The translations under genes were made by a program, and so were the position numbers. Of a DNA stretch of 64,000 bases, positions 47,741-58,748 are shown one piece after another. Source of the DNA: Seongchinamella unica. GTDB taxonomy: Bacteria > Pseudomonadota > Gammaproteobacteria > Pseudomonadales > Halieaceae. The stretch lies in the NCBI RefSeq assembly GCF_004354085.1, contig NZ_SMSE01000003.1:248001-312000 (forward strand), in the 5' to 3' direction. The notes under the pieces were generated by a model. That model made no database searches. It was not told the DNA's origin and saw nothing but the letters and a program-made list of their open reading frames with translations. The stretch's first letter is position 1. Each line of letters starts with the position of its first letter.

Positions 47741-48106
47741 TCAATACTCCACCAGCTCTATTTCGATGCCATCGGGATCGTAGAAATACAGCCGCCGTCC
47801 CGGCTCGTAGTCTTCCTCACCCTTTATCTCCACCCCCATAGCCAGCAGGGTCTCACGGTAGGCGGCGAGGTCATCCACTTCAAATCCCAGGTGGTTGAAC
47901 CCGGTCACACTGTAGTCCTCCGGTGCCCGGCTGGTATTAGCGGCTTCGAACAGTGACAGATAGGTACGGTCGTCACCGATATGCGCCGCCCGGCGGCCAC
48001 TGCTGTTGGTGCCCTCCCAGCGCACCCTGCCGCCCATCAGCTGCAGGTAAAAGGCGACACTGGCCTCGACGTTGTTAACCGTAATATTGGCGTGTTCAAT
48101 TCTCAT
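47741..48106 (-). CDS. VOC (glyoxalase/dioxygenase-fold) protein
   Basis: A 121-residue single-domain VOC protein starting MRIEHANITVNNVEASVAFY, with metal-type positions in HANITVN, FNHLGFEV and PDGIEIELVEY. It could be a glyoxalase I-like lyase or resistance protein; the substrate is unknown. It is convergent with dnaE2. Confidence 0.82.
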   Translation of the reverse strand: MRIEHANITVNNVEASVAFYLQLMGGRVRWEGTNSSGRRAAHIGDDRTYLSLFEAANTSRAPEDYSVTGFNHLGFEVDDLAAYRETLLAMGVEIKGEEDYEPGRRLYFYDPDGIEIELVEY

Positions 48107-48210
48107 GACTGCTCCTCCTTGTTGGTTAGCCACGGTTTGAGAATACGCCTTTCCAGCAATATATCGTCATTACTGCTAATATTCTGACAAAAAGCCAAGA
48201 GGAGAACAGC

Positions 48211-48792
48211 GTGTCTGATCTGGAACACGTGTCCGCACACCTGGCGGACAACATTGTTGCGCTGCGCAAGCGCAGCGAGCTCAGCCAGGAAAAGCTGGCG
48301 GCGAAAGCGGGCATTCCCCGCTCAACCCTCACCCACATGGAATCCGGGGGAGGCAACCCGTCACTGACCAACCTGTGCAAACTGGCGGCGGCACTGGGCG
48401 TGGGAATAGAGGAACTGCTGTCGCGGCCTCGCAGCGACTGCAGCCTGCTGAAAAAAGACCAGGTACCGGTAAAGACGCACAGCGCCGGCAAGGTCAGGGT
48501 GCACAAGCTGATGCCGGACAAGGTGCGCGGTATCGAGATAGACCGGATGGAGTTTGCCAGCGGCGCGTCGATGGCGGGGAAACCCCACCTGCAGGGAACC
48601 AAGGAATACCTCGTTGGACTGGCGGGACAGGTGACCGTGTCGGTAGCAGGCCAGCACTGGAGCGTCGATCAAGGAGATGTGCTGGCCTTTCCCGGGGACC
48701 AGAAGCACGGTTACCGCAACACGGGCCGCGGCGACTCCAGGGCGCTCAGCATCGTACTGCCCCTGCCCTATCCCACCGGCGGCAACCGCTGA
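48211..48792 (+). CDS. XRE-family regulator with C-terminal cupin domain
   Basis: A 193-residue transcription factor with an N-terminal helix-turn-helix (residues 12-66: SQEKLAAKAGIPRSTLTHME) and a cupin sensor domain (about 110-190, GTKEYLVGLAGQVTVSVAG, FPGDQKHGYRN). Such regulators control amino-acid, polyamine or sugar metabolism genes. The GTG at 48211 follows AGAGGAGA. The target is unknown; it is divergent from the VOC gene. Confidence 0.85.
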   Translation: MSDLEHVSAHLADNIVALRKRSELSQEKLAAKAGIPRSTLTHMESGGGNPSLTNLCKLAAALGVGIEELLSRPRSDCSLLKKDQVPVKTHSAGKVRVHKLMPDKVRGIEIDRMEFASGASMAGKPHLQGTKEYLVGLAGQVTVSVAGQHWSVDQGDVLAFPGDQKHGYRNTGRGDSRALSIVLPLPYPTGGNR

Positions 48793-48933
48793 TTGGATTG
48801 CCGGGTCATCAGCACCGCCATGCCGACCCGGCTATTTTGCCGCCAGTGGTGCTCACCTGCTGAATTACTGCGCCAGATCAACGTAAACCCCTGAGGGTTT
48901 TCTAGAATGTGCGCTAAATACAGGGGAAAGAGT

Positions 48934-50994
48934 ATGCCTTCAAACCAATGTTGTTTACGTGCCATAACGGCGGCGGTGAGTGCCGCATCCGCCTTGATGG
49001 CCCTGAAAGCCACCGGCCAGTCACTGGAAGAAGTTATGGTTACCGCGAACCGAATAGAACAACGGGCCTTCGATAGCCCCGCTTCACTCAGTCTGGTTAC
49101 CAAACAGCAGTTGGACCGTGCCACCGCGCCGACACTGGCGGAAATAATGCGCGATATTCCCGGTCTGCAGGTCACCGACTCAGGCCAGCCCGGGCTGGCA
49201 AGAGTGCGCCTGCGGGGTGAGGAATCGAGGCGCACGGCAATCCTGATTAACAACCAGGACGTCACGGATCACCATGAGGTGGGAACTCCGCTTACCCTGC
49301 ATCCCTCTATGGTCGAAAGAATTGAGGTGGTCCGGGGGTCCGGTGCGGTGCTCTACGGGTCACGCGCACTCAGTGGCGTGGTCAATTTCCTCACCCGCAA
49401 GGGCGGTACCCAGCCACTGCAGGCGACGTTCTCCGCGGGTTACAACAGCGCCACCTCCGGTTATAACGCGTTTGGTAGCCTCTTCGGTAATGTCGATGGC
49501 TTCGAGTACCGCATTGCCTACTCCGAAAGCGACCACGAAAATCGTGCGACCCCCGAGGGCGAGATGGAGAATACGGCCTTCGACAACCAGAATCTGTATG
49601 CGTACGCCGGCCGGACCTGGGGTAACCAGCGGCTGGAATATACCTATGAAAACTACGAATCGGCCACCAATGTCTACGTAGAAGAAGAGCTCAAGACCAG
49701 CTTCCCGCTGACCGATTTTTACATTGACGTACCCCGACGCGACCGGGAAAAGCACGGCTTTTTCTACGATTGGGAGGTGGACAACAACTGGCTGCAGAGT
49801 GTGCAGGCCAATGCCTTTCGCCAGGTCAACGACCGCCATTTTTACACCTTTACTGAAACCGTGTGGTACCAGCGTGACATCAATACCCGCGGTGATCTCA
49901 CCACTGACGGCGCCCTGCTGCAGTTCAACTTTCAACCCCTGGGCGAGCATCAATTGATTGCCGGTCTCCAGTACGTCTACGACGAGGTGGACCAGGTTCG
50001 CGACGTGGACACTCTCTCCTGGACCCCGATCGCCGTTACCGGCACGGAAACCCTCCGCGATATAGCCGACATCGAAACCTGGGCGCTGTTCGCCCAGGAT
50101 CAGTGGCAGCTAAGCCCCAGCCTTACTCTGACTGCGGGCCTACGGCAGTATTTCGTTGAAGGTGAGCTGAGCTACAGCGATCGGGAAAGCCTGACTCCGG
50201 GGAAGCTGGATGACGACCAGGAACTGATCGGCGCGGCAGGTCTGGTCTGGGAATTCAGTGACACGGTCAGACTGCGAGCCAATGTCTCCGAGGGGTATGT
50301 CTATCCCTCATTGATGCAACTGGCGACAGGGGCGTATGCGGGATCACGCTATGTGAATCCCAGCGCAGACCTGGCCCCGGAAGTTTCTGTCAACTATGAA
50401 ACCGGGCTGAGGGTCCAGACCGAGGCGCTGGTGGTCGATGCCACCGTGTTCTACACAACATCGGAAGATTACATACATCACCTGCCCTGTACCGCCGAGG
50501 ATCAGTGCCCTGGATCGCGGGACCGCGTTTATCGCAATATTGGCGAATCACAGGCTCATGGCATTGAGCTTTACATGGCCTATGCGATAGCGGACTGGGG
50601 CCTGCAACCCTACAGCAACCTCACCTGGATGCAACGCAAGAACGAGTACGACGACTTCAGCACCTGGGACACCGGTATACCCCAGATCAGCGGCCGTCTG
50701 GGCCTGCGTTGGGAGGGCAACCTGCTGTCCATGCAGTCAACATGGGCAGACATCTACCTGCGCGGTGAGTCCGAATCCTCGCTGAAGGAGCCCGGCAGTT
50801 CCCGCGACGTCCTCGAGGACAAGGTTGGCTGGGCAACCATCAACCTGGCAACAGGACTGGCCTTCGGCGCCAGGCAGCAGCACCAGTTCACCCTGAACCT
50901 GCTCAACCTCGCCGACAAGAGCTACATCCCCTCAACTGAAAACCTGTACGGCGCAGAGCGCAGCCTGCAGGCCAAGTTCACCTTCAACTTCTAA
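48934..50994 (+). CDS. TonB-dependent outer-membrane receptor
   Basis: A protein of about 686 residues with a signal peptide, the TonB-box-like segment SLEEVMVTANRIEQ, a plug domain (PTLAEIMRDIPGLQVTDSG through VERIEVVRGSGAVLYGSRAL) and a 22-strand-type barrel ending in ...RSLQAKFTFNF with terminal Phe. The barrel has a YRNIGESQAHGIEL segment, common in haem and siderophore receptors. Iron, haem or copper uptake for the nearby denitrification enzymes is possible but not shown. Confidence 0.85.
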   Translation: MPSNQCCLRAITAAVSAASALMALKATGQSLEEVMVTANRIEQRAFDSPASLSLVTKQQLDRATAPTLAEIMRDIPGLQVTDSGQPGLARVRLRGEESRRTAILINNQDVTDHHEVGTPLTLHPSMVERIEVVRGSGAVLYGSRALSGVVNFLTRKGGTQPLQATFSAGYNSATSGYNAFGSLFGNVDGFEYRIAYSESDHENRATPEGEMENTAFDNQNLYAYAGRTWGNQRLEYTYENYESATNVYVEEELKTSFPLTDFYIDVPRRDREKHGFFYDWEVDNNWLQSVQANAFRQVNDRHFYTFTETVWYQRDINTRGDLTTDGALLQFNFQPLGEHQLIAGLQYVYDEVDQVRDVDTLSWTPIAVTGTETLRDIADIETWALFAQDQWQLSPSLTLTAGLRQYFVEGELSYSDRESLTPGKLDDDQELIGAAGLVWEFSDTVRLRANVSEGYVYPSLMQLATGAYAGSRYVNPSADLAPEVSVNYETGLRVQTEALVVDATVFYTTSEDYIHHLPCTAEDQCPGSRDRVYRNIGESQAHGIELYMAYAIADWGLQPYSNLTWMQRKNEYDDFSTWDTGIPQISGRLGLRWEGNLLSMQSTWADIYLRGESESSLKEPGSSRDVLEDKVGWATINLATGLAFGARQQHQFTLNLLNLADKSYIPSTENLYGAERSLQAKFTFNF

Positions 50995-51009
50995 CCCTCC
51001 CTGCCACTC

Positions 51010-51038
51010 CCAGCCCGGATCCACAGGATTCGGGCTGG
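51010..51038 (+). terminator. Hairpin after the TonB receptor gene
   Basis: CCAGCCCG and CGGGCTGG form a perfect eight-base stem beginning 15 bp after the receptor stop. No clear U tract follows, so termination is only suggested. Confidence 0.4.
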
Positions 51039-51175
51039 CCTCACTCACTGCGGTTACCCACAGGCAACAGAAACAGCGCTGTTGCGTCGGTGCCAGTTCA
51101 GGCGCTGGCCTCACCCACTGCAGTTATCCCAGGCATAAAAAAACCGGCGCTTTTGCGCCGGTTCCAGTTCAGGCC
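51034..51175. repeat. Tandem duplication of a terminator-bearing 70-bp unit
   Basis: GCTGGCCTCACTCACTGC at 51034 recurs as GCTGGCCTCACCCACTGC at 51104, and both copies run on to CCAGTTCAGGC. The right copy holds the nirS terminator; the left copy holds a worn version of the same hairpin (CAGCGCTGTTGCGTCGG). Confidence 0.65.
51137..51165 (-). terminator. Intrinsic terminator of nirS
   Basis: Reading leftward, AACCGGCGC-AAAA-GCGCCGGTT followed by TTTTT is a strong stem-loop with a U tract, 19 bp past the nirS stop. Confidence 0.9.
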
Positions 51176-51183
51176 CAGGCCTG

Positions 51184-53002
<1,819 letters not shown>

Positions 53003-53020
53003 CAAAACCTAGTGATTCGC

Positions 53021-54529
53021 TCAGGAATCTACCGCGATCACTTGTGGAGCCGATTTGGCCTGGCGTCGCTCGCGCTTCTTGCGTTGTTCAACCATGGGCG
53101 GGCAGCGCTCTTCGTCCCAGTAGGTCACCTGGCACTCAAGGCAGTAATGACATTCACGGTCATTAATCTCGCCGGTCGGTTTGATCGCCGCAATCTGGCA
53201 CTGGTGTTCGCAGGCCTCACAGGGCTTGCCGCACTCACGTCGCCGCCGCAACCAATCGAACACCCTAAACCCGGTGACAAAGCTCAACCCGGCGCCCAAC
53301 GGGCACAGGTACTTGCAGTAGAACTTGCTGTTCAGCGCTGAAAGAGCAAGCAGCGCCACCGCGTAGATCACAAAGCCCGGCTCGCGATCAAATCGCAGGA
53401 TAAAGGTCGTCTTGAAGGGTTCGACCTCCGCTAGCTTGGCAGCGGTCACCATGGAGTCGAGTGACAGCCCGACCAGGGCGATCAGGATAAAATACTTAAT
53501 CGCCCACAGGCGTTCGTGAACCATGTTTGGCAGGCGCAGGCCGGCAAAGCCGAGGCGGTTGGCTAACTTGCTGATCAGGTCCTGGGCCGCGCCAAAAGGA
53601 CACAACCAGCCGCAGTACACACCCCGACCCCACAGCAGAATACTCACCGCGACAAAGGCCCAGAGGACAAATATCAGCGGCTCGATCAGCAGTGTGTCCC
53701 AACTAAAGCCACTGGCCAGGCTATGGAAAAAGGCCAGCAGGTTGATCACCGATAACTGTGCTGAACAATAAAAGCCGATAAAAAACACCGTAAACAGCAG
53801 GTATGCGACCCGCAGGCGATGAAACAGTACGGTGTGCCTGACCAGCCAGTCCTGGAAGAACAAAATTATCAGCAGCAATAGCAAAGCCAGGCCCAGAACC
53901 CACAACTCCAGTGCCCTGTCCAACCACAGTAGCACCCATTCGGGGCTCTCACTGCCGCCGTCGCCAGCCGCAGGGGGACTGGTGCTCGCGACAGGAACCT
54001 CGCCGGTTTGGGCTAATAAAATCGGCAGTAGCTGCAGCGATGCCTTGTTGATCGACGAGGTAATCACCATGGTAGTGATCGTGGCCCCGCTAATACCGTC
54101 CACTCCAACATAGCCTTCCCGGCCCCTGGCGCCGACTCGAATTCGATCGTCGACCCGCTTGCCGACAAACTGGGACGTAAACTCATCCAGATCTGCGGTG
54201 GACACGCCAATAACCAGAATGGGCTCTTGGTGCTCCAGTATCTTTATACCGGAAATGACCCCCTGGGTATCCACGCCCACCAGGGTGTTCACCGGCTTTC
54301 CGGAATAGGCGGATATGGGAGCCAGGATGCCGGTGGTGTAGGCGTAGCCCAGAGCATTGCCCCCGCGGGCAACCGCAACCACGCCGGGAGCATCTGCCAC
54401 CTCGGTCACTGCCTGCGCCTGTGGAAATACCTGCTTTACCTGGTCCAGACTGGGGGACGCAGCGAACAGCGGTGTACTGACCAGGACCAGAACAATTATC
54501 AGGACGAGTTTCTTTTGCACCATAGTCAT
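53021..54529 (-). CDS. nirI: NirI/NosR-family membrane iron-sulfur flavoprotein
   Basis: A 502-residue inner-membrane protein. A signal-like helix is followed by a periplasmic FMN-binding domain with the flavin-Thr motif SGATITTMV, then about five membrane helices with CGWLCPFGAAQDL and CKYLCPLGAG, and a C-terminal 4Fe-4S region (CGKPCEACEHQCQ, CHYCLECQ). NosR supports N2O reductase and NirI supports NirS. Being directly upstream of nirS and shorter than typical NosR, NirI is the better name, with some doubt. Confidence 0.82.
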   Translation of the reverse strand: MTMVQKKLVLIIVLVLVSTPLFAASPSLDQVKQVFPQAQAVTEVADAPGVVAVARGGNALGYAYTTGILAPISAYSGKPVNTLVGVDTQGVISGIKILEHQEPILVIGVSTADLDEFTSQFVGKRVDDRIRVGARGREGYVGVDGISGATITTMVITSSINKASLQLLPILLAQTGEVPVASTSPPAAGDGGSESPEWVLLWLDRALELWVLGLALLLLLIILFFQDWLVRHTVLFHRLRVAYLLFTVFFIGFYCSAQLSVINLLAFFHSLASGFSWDTLLIEPLIFVLWAFVAVSILLWGRGVYCGWLCPFGAAQDLISKLANRLGFAGLRLPNMVHERLWAIKYFILIALVGLSLDSMVTAAKLAEVEPFKTTFILRFDREPGFVIYAVALLALSALNSKFYCKYLCPLGAGLSFVTGFRVFDWLRRRRECGKPCEACEHQCQIAAIKPTGEINDRECHYCLECQVTYWDEERCPPMVEQRKKRERRQAKSAPQVIAVDS

Positions 54530-54581
54530 GCCGCAGCGTTCGATTAAGACTTCATGCTAGCCCCGCCAGAACGGGATACTG

Positions 54582-54595
54582 TTGATCTGTATCAA
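54582..54595. promoter_or_regulatory. Perfect DNR/FNR box between nirI and a small plus-strand gene
   Basis: TTGAT-CTGT-ATCAA matches the consensus exactly. It is 53 bp before the nirI start and 34 bp before the start of the divergent gene at 54629, so it could act on either or both. Confidence 0.8.
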
Positions 54596-54628
54596 CCCAG
54601 GCCAAGCGCAACCGGGTTTTGATAGGGC

Positions 54629-55036
54629 ATGCACTACTGGCTGACCCTTACGTTGATCATTCCCGGCTTTCTTTATGGGGCCGATGATAGCGATGCGGTC
54701 AATGAACGCATTCCGGTCAGCGCCACCCAACTGGAAGCTCACTGGGGAATCGACTGCCCCGCGAGTTGGCTCGCCCTCGCTGCCGGGGACTGCCCGCCCC
54801 CTCCCGCTTTGTCCCGGGTGCTGCAATTGTGCGCCGCTATACACCAGCCCCCCGGCGAACCCGGCGCCGCCAACTGTCCCGATTACCAAGCAGCCACGGC
54901 CGCAGCTACCAGGAGTGATTGCCCGCAACTGCAGCACATTATTCGGGCCTCCGGTGAATGCCTGGCATTGCCAGACCAGGCAGACTCTGCGTCCGCCCGC
55001 GAGACTGGATTCGCCGCTGAGACGCCCTGGCATTGA
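54629..55036 (+). CDS. Small exported Cys-rich protein of unknown function
   Basis: A 135-residue ORF with a signal peptide (MHYWLTLTLIIPGFLYGADD) and six cysteines in the mature part. There is no recognised family. A DNR/FNR box lies just upstream, so it may be expressed with denitrification genes. The opposite strand is also open here, which lowers certainty that this is a real gene. Confidence 0.45.
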   Translation: MHYWLTLTLIIPGFLYGADDSDAVNERIPVSATQLEAHWGIDCPASWLALAAGDCPPPPALSRVLQLCAAIHQPPGEPGAANCPDYQAATAAATRSDCPQLQHIIRASGECLALPDQADSASARETGFAAETPWH

Positions 55037-55179
55037 GACTGGCACAAAGGTGCCTGCCTGATTGTTCTCTCACCATAAAACGCATATTATATACCTCATT
55101 TGACAGCATTTACTCCGAATGCTATCCATGCACTGGAATTTCAGCGGGCAAGAGAAAGCAACACTTAACGGATACAGTT

Positions 55180-55611
55180 ATGCAATCAGCTACAGAAGTA
55201 ACGGCCAATACCGGAGAAGCAGTGGAAAACCAGGGCAAAGACACCCCAGGCCGTGGCTATGTGATGGTCATTTACGGGCTGTACATTGGCAGCATCATGG
55301 CCGTTGTCACCGCACCATTGGGCGCGATTATCGCGCATGTTCGCAGGGGGCGCAGTGCGCCGTGGCTGGACACCCACCTGGTATTCCAGATCCGGACCTT
55401 CTGGCTGGGCGTCACCTTCGCCGCCCTGTCGCTGTTGCTGTGGCAACTACCGGGGCAACTGCAGCTTTCCCCTGTATACGCCTGGGCTTTCGGCTACCTG
55501 TTTTTTACTGCTGGCCTGGCCTGGATGATGGCCCGTTGCGCCGTAGGTATACACCGGCTTACCTCCAACCGGCCTGTTGACGCACCCAAAAGCTGGTTGT
55601 TTGGCCTGTGA
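55180..55611 (+). CDS. DUF4870-like membrane protein of the nor region
   Basis: A 143-residue protein with a polar N-terminal 30 residues and four membrane helices. It carries the DUF4870-type features GLYIGSIMAVVTAPLGAIIA, WLDTHLVFQIRTFWLG and the ending KSWLFG. The function is unknown. It overlaps norE by four bases, forming an operon with norEF. The ATG at 55180 is favoured over the extension to 55033. Confidence 0.72.
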   Translation: MQSATEVTANTGEAVENQGKDTPGRGYVMVIYGLYIGSIMAVVTAPLGAIIAHVRRGRSAPWLDTHLVFQIRTFWLGVTFAALSLLLWQLPGQLQLSPVYAWAFGYLFFTAGLAWMMARCAVGIHRLTSNRPVDAPKSWLFGL

Positions 55612-56171
55612 CCACGCTGGAGCAGGACGAGTGGGGACCGCTATCCAGCCTCCCTGGAAACCCGCTGATGTGGATTTTAATCCTTAGCGAACTGCTGGTT
55701 TTCTCGGCGTTTTTCGTCCTTTTTGCCTGGCAGCGGTCACTGGACCCGACACTGTTCAATGCCGGCCAGATGCAGTTGGACCCGGTTCTGGGAGGCGTCA
55801 ACACGCTGCTGTTGCTGACCAGCGGGCTGTTTGCCGCGCTGGCGGTTCAGGCCATTACGCTCGGTGATGTATTGCGCTGCCGCCGCTGGCTGGCGCTCAC
55901 CATGTTATTGGGCTTGGCATTCTGCGTGGTCAAGCTACTGGAGTACGCTGCCAAAATCGCGATGGGGCTGACGCCGGAGACCAGCAACTTTTTCAGCTAC
56001 TACTATTTGCTCACGGCATTCCACCTGGCCCACGTCATCTTCGGCCTGGGACTGCTGGCCCTGGCCTACTGGAAAACGTCGCTACAAAACCTTGAAACCT
56101 CTACCGCCTTTTGGCACATGGTCGACCTGATCTGGGTCATGCTGTATCCCCTGCTGTACCTGCTGCGCTGA
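55608..56171 (+). CDS. norE: NorE, cytochrome c oxidase subunit III-like protein
   Basis: A 187-residue haem-copper oxidase subunit III homologue with five predicted helices: GNPLMWILILSELLVFSAFF, a glutamate in the second helix region, and TAFWHMVDLIWVMLYPLLYLL at the end. NorE is an accessory of cytochrome c NO reductase. It starts at GTG overlapping the upstream stop and abuts norF. Confidence 0.85.
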   Translation: MTTLEQDEWGPLSSLPGNPLMWILILSELLVFSAFFVLFAWQRSLDPTLFNAGQMQLDPVLGGVNTLLLLTSGLFAALAVQAITLGDVLRCRRWLALTMLLGLAFCVVKLLEYAAKIAMGLTPETSNFFSYYYLLTAFHLAHVIFGLGLLALAYWKTSLQNLETSTAFWHMVDLIWVMLYPLLYLLR

Positions 56172-56488
56172 TGAGAAAAGCTTTTTTGGAAACCGGCCGG
56201 CCAGCAGCCAGGCGATTGTTCACAACCTGGCTGACGCTGGTGGCGTTAACGCTACTGGCCATGTGGTCAGCGCAACTGGATCCCGTATCACGGCAGAGCT
56301 CGCTGCCAGTGTGGGGATTCACCCTGGTGTTGCTGGGCGCCGCTTACAAAGTGCAGCAAATACTATTGGTCTATCTCAACTTACGTGTTTCCAGCGCCGG
56401 CTGGCGCGGCAGTTTTCTGGCCCTGGTATGGGTGGTGATGGTCGTCGTCTGGGCAGCCTACTGGGCGTCGCTGCGCGGCCTTGTCTAA
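56171..56488 (+). CDS. norF: NorF, subunit IV-like membrane protein
   Basis: A 105-residue protein with three membrane helices (about 17-33, 46-67, 80-100) of the cytochrome c oxidase subunit IV/NorF type (VQQILLVYLNLR). It probably helps assembly or stability of the NO reductase with NorE. The ATG at 56171 shares a base with the end of norE. Confidence 0.82.
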   Translation: MRKAFLETGRPAARRLFTTWLTLVALTLLAMWSAQLDPVSRQSSLPVWGFTLVLLGAAYKVQQILLVYLNLRVSSAGWRGSFLALVWVVMVVVWAAYWASLRGLV

Positions 56489-56539
56489 GCCTCCGCTGGT
56501 AACACCCCGATCTACCGAATAAGCCATTTCACCGCAGGA

Positions 56540-56788
56540 TTAGAGCGGGTCCTCGGGATAGTCCGGGTCAGGAGGCAGGCTTGAAGACTCATTGCGCGAC
56601 CAGCGCTCCAGGGCTTTACCCACACGCAGCAGCAGCCAGATTACCAGTGGCGAAACAAATACCAGCCCGACGCCCCAGTCATAGTATTTGATAACCAGCA
56701 CAAACGGCGTCATAACCAGCGCGCACAACAGCACTCCCGTTACCAGTGCAACGACACCGCGGTTCACAACGCCTGTCCTGGATTGCAT
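56540..56788 (-). CDS. Small membrane protein at the end of the nor operon
   Basis: An 82-residue protein with two membrane helices (about 10-30 and 35-52) and an acidic, proline-rich tail (LPPDPDYPEDPL). It follows norD by 10 bp on the same strand. The family is not recognised. The ATG at 56788 is used; the longer frame lies inside norD. Confidence 0.55.
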   Translation of the reverse strand: MQSRTGVVNRGVVALVTGVLLCALVMTPFVLVIKYYDWGVGLVFVSPLVIWLLLRVGKALERWSRNESSSLPPDPDYPEDPL

Positions 56789-56798
56789 TGCGATTTCA

Positions 56799-58736
56799 TT
56801 AGTTGCAGATAATCTGCCGGTAGATTCCCGGCAATGCCTGGGCCAGGTGCTCCGGCTTGTGCACCATGGCGTAGCCGCCCCGGCCAAACAACTGGCCGAT
56901 GTAATCCTGGGCGTCGCGGTCGATGGTAACGCCAAACACTTTTAACTCCTGGCGCCGGGCATCATTAATCGCCCGCCGTGTATCCTCGATACCATAGCGC
57001 CCCTCGTAATAATCACTGTCATTGGGCTTACCGTCGGTAAGCACCAGCAGCAACCGGTGCCGGTTGGGGCGCAGGCTCAGCTGCGCTGCGGCATGGCGAA
57101 TCGCCGCACCCATGCGGGTGTAATGTCCGGGCTTCAGTGCGGCGATACGCCGCTCGGTGGTGTCGCTCATGGGCTCGTCAAAGGACTTGAGTGTCTTGAC
57201 CCATACCCGGTGACGCCGGTGTGAGGTAAAACTGTGGATACTGTAGTCATCGCCGCAGGTGGCCAGGCCATTGGCCAGCACCAGCAAGGCTTCTTTCTCG
57301 ATATCGATCACCCGGCGGTCCTCCACCCAGGCGTCGGTAGACAGGGACACGTCGATCAGGATGGAAATGGCCAGGTCTCTGGCCTGTTCCCGAGAGGACA
57401 TATAAAGACCAGTACTGCTTTCACCCACAGCAGCGATATCGCACTGGGCTCGCACAACCGCGTCCATGTCCAGTTCATTGCCATCTACCTGGCCGCGCAG
57501 CCATTCCCGCTTGGGGCGCAGTGCTTCAAACTGCTGACGAACCCGCCTGATACGGCGGCGGGTTTGCGCATCGGCTTCGGTATAGCTGCCCTCCTCCTCA
57601 TGCACGCTGCTGAGCACCCGGCAGTGCCCGGGCTGGTCGCACTGTTTTCGGTAGTTCCACTCCGGGTAGGTGTGCTCCCCCTGCAGGACTTCTCCCCCGG
57701 CGCCGCCGGGAGCAAGGTCGAGATCAATCTTCAATTGCGAAGCGGCACGCTGCTGATTGGGGCTAAGGGTAATCTCGTCCATTTGCTCGGCGTTGCTCTT
57801 GGCGTTCTCATCCTCCTCATCATCAACCAGGCGATTGACATTGACCATTTCGGCAAAGGACAGGATTTTCTCGAAGCGGTTGAAGACCAGCGGATCATCC
57901 CGCTCCGACTGATCCTGCCGGCGGCGCTCGGCCTTGCGCTTGTCGCGGATTTGCTCCTGGGCCGGCGCCGGCGTATCTGCCTCCTCCGGTTCTTCTTCGT
58001 CGGCACAAACAGAAGTTCCCAGGTGACTGAGATTGGCCCACAGGGGTACGGGTAAGGGCTGGCGGTAACCGGCAGCCGCACGAAAAGGGCGCAGACTGAG
58101 CTCGGGCTCCAGCACTGCTTGAAGATATTCACAGGCCTGCTCAGACAGGGGCTGCCGGGCTCCCAGCAGGTGGCAAATGACCTCTTCCAGCGCGCCCTCG
58201 GCAGGTGGCAGGGAGCGCGGCGGCCGCATCGACAGCATTTCACTGCGCAAACGCTCATAGCGGCCACGCAAGCCGGGAAAGCCGGCCAGAGCCGCCTCGG
58301 TTGCGGCAAGCACCTGGCGAAGCGCGCTGAGATTCTGCCGCAGCGGGTCCTTGAATTCACGGGTGGGACGCATGGCGGCCAACATGGCCGCCAGCCAGAA
58401 GTAGAGGTCTCGATTCAGCGCGGCGTCTTCAAACAGGGCGATCTGCGGGGGCAGCAGCAGGTTTTCTTCATCCAGCCGGGCCAGGTCCAGCAGTTCCTCA
58501 TCCAGGCCAAATCGCTGGCGCAGGCTGAGCCGATGCGAGGAGGCCTGCGCTGCAATCGAGGACACTGCGACCCCTCCGGGTCCACCGCCGGCGCGAAAAA
58601 ACACAGCCAGGGGAGCGGACAGACTTTCCAGCGTTACCGCCGACCCCGGGTGATTGGGAAAACTTGTGGTGTGTGAGGAGACCCAGCGGTGCCAGAAACG
58701 GCCCACATTTTCCTCGAACTCCAACCACTCAAGCAT
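56799..58736 (-). CDS. norD: NO reductase activation protein NorD
   Basis: A 645-residue protein with a C-terminal von Willebrand A domain carrying the MIDAS motif DVSLSTD near residue 455 and VLTDGKPND near residue 570. NorD works with the AAA+ protein NorQ to insert metal or mature the NO reductase. The N-terminal half is helical, with an acidic linker around residues 245-290. It follows norQ by 12 bp. Confidence 0.92.
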   Translation of the reverse strand: MLEWLEFEENVGRFWHRWVSSHTTSFPNHPGSAVTLESLSAPLAVFFRAGGGPGGVAVSSIAAQASSHRLSLRQRFGLDEELLDLARLDEENLLLPPQIALFEDAALNRDLYFWLAAMLAAMRPTREFKDPLRQNLSALRQVLAATEAALAGFPGLRGRYERLRSEMLSMRPPRSLPPAEGALEEVICHLLGARQPLSEQACEYLQAVLEPELSLRPFRAAAGYRQPLPVPLWANLSHLGTSVCADEEEPEEADTPAPAQEQIRDKRKAERRRQDQSERDDPLVFNRFEKILSFAEMVNVNRLVDDEEDENAKSNAEQMDEITLSPNQQRAASQLKIDLDLAPGGAGGEVLQGEHTYPEWNYRKQCDQPGHCRVLSSVHEEEGSYTEADAQTRRRIRRVRQQFEALRPKREWLRGQVDGNELDMDAVVRAQCDIAAVGESSTGLYMSSREQARDLAISILIDVSLSTDAWVEDRRVIDIEKEALLVLANGLATCGDDYSIHSFTSHRRHRVWVKTLKSFDEPMSDTTERRIAALKPGHYTRMGAAIRHAAAQLSLRPNRHRLLLVLTDGKPNDSDYYEGRYGIEDTRRAINDARRQELKVFGVTIDRDAQDYIGQLFGRGGYAMVHKPEHLAQALPGIYRQIICN

Positions 58737-58748
58737 AACTGTAAATCG

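Noticed and set aside
54557-55045. A minus-strand ORF opposite the small exported gene
   Set aside because: No signal, motif or ribosome site; its residues reflect GC-rich antisense. The plus-strand frame has a signal peptide and a promoter box.
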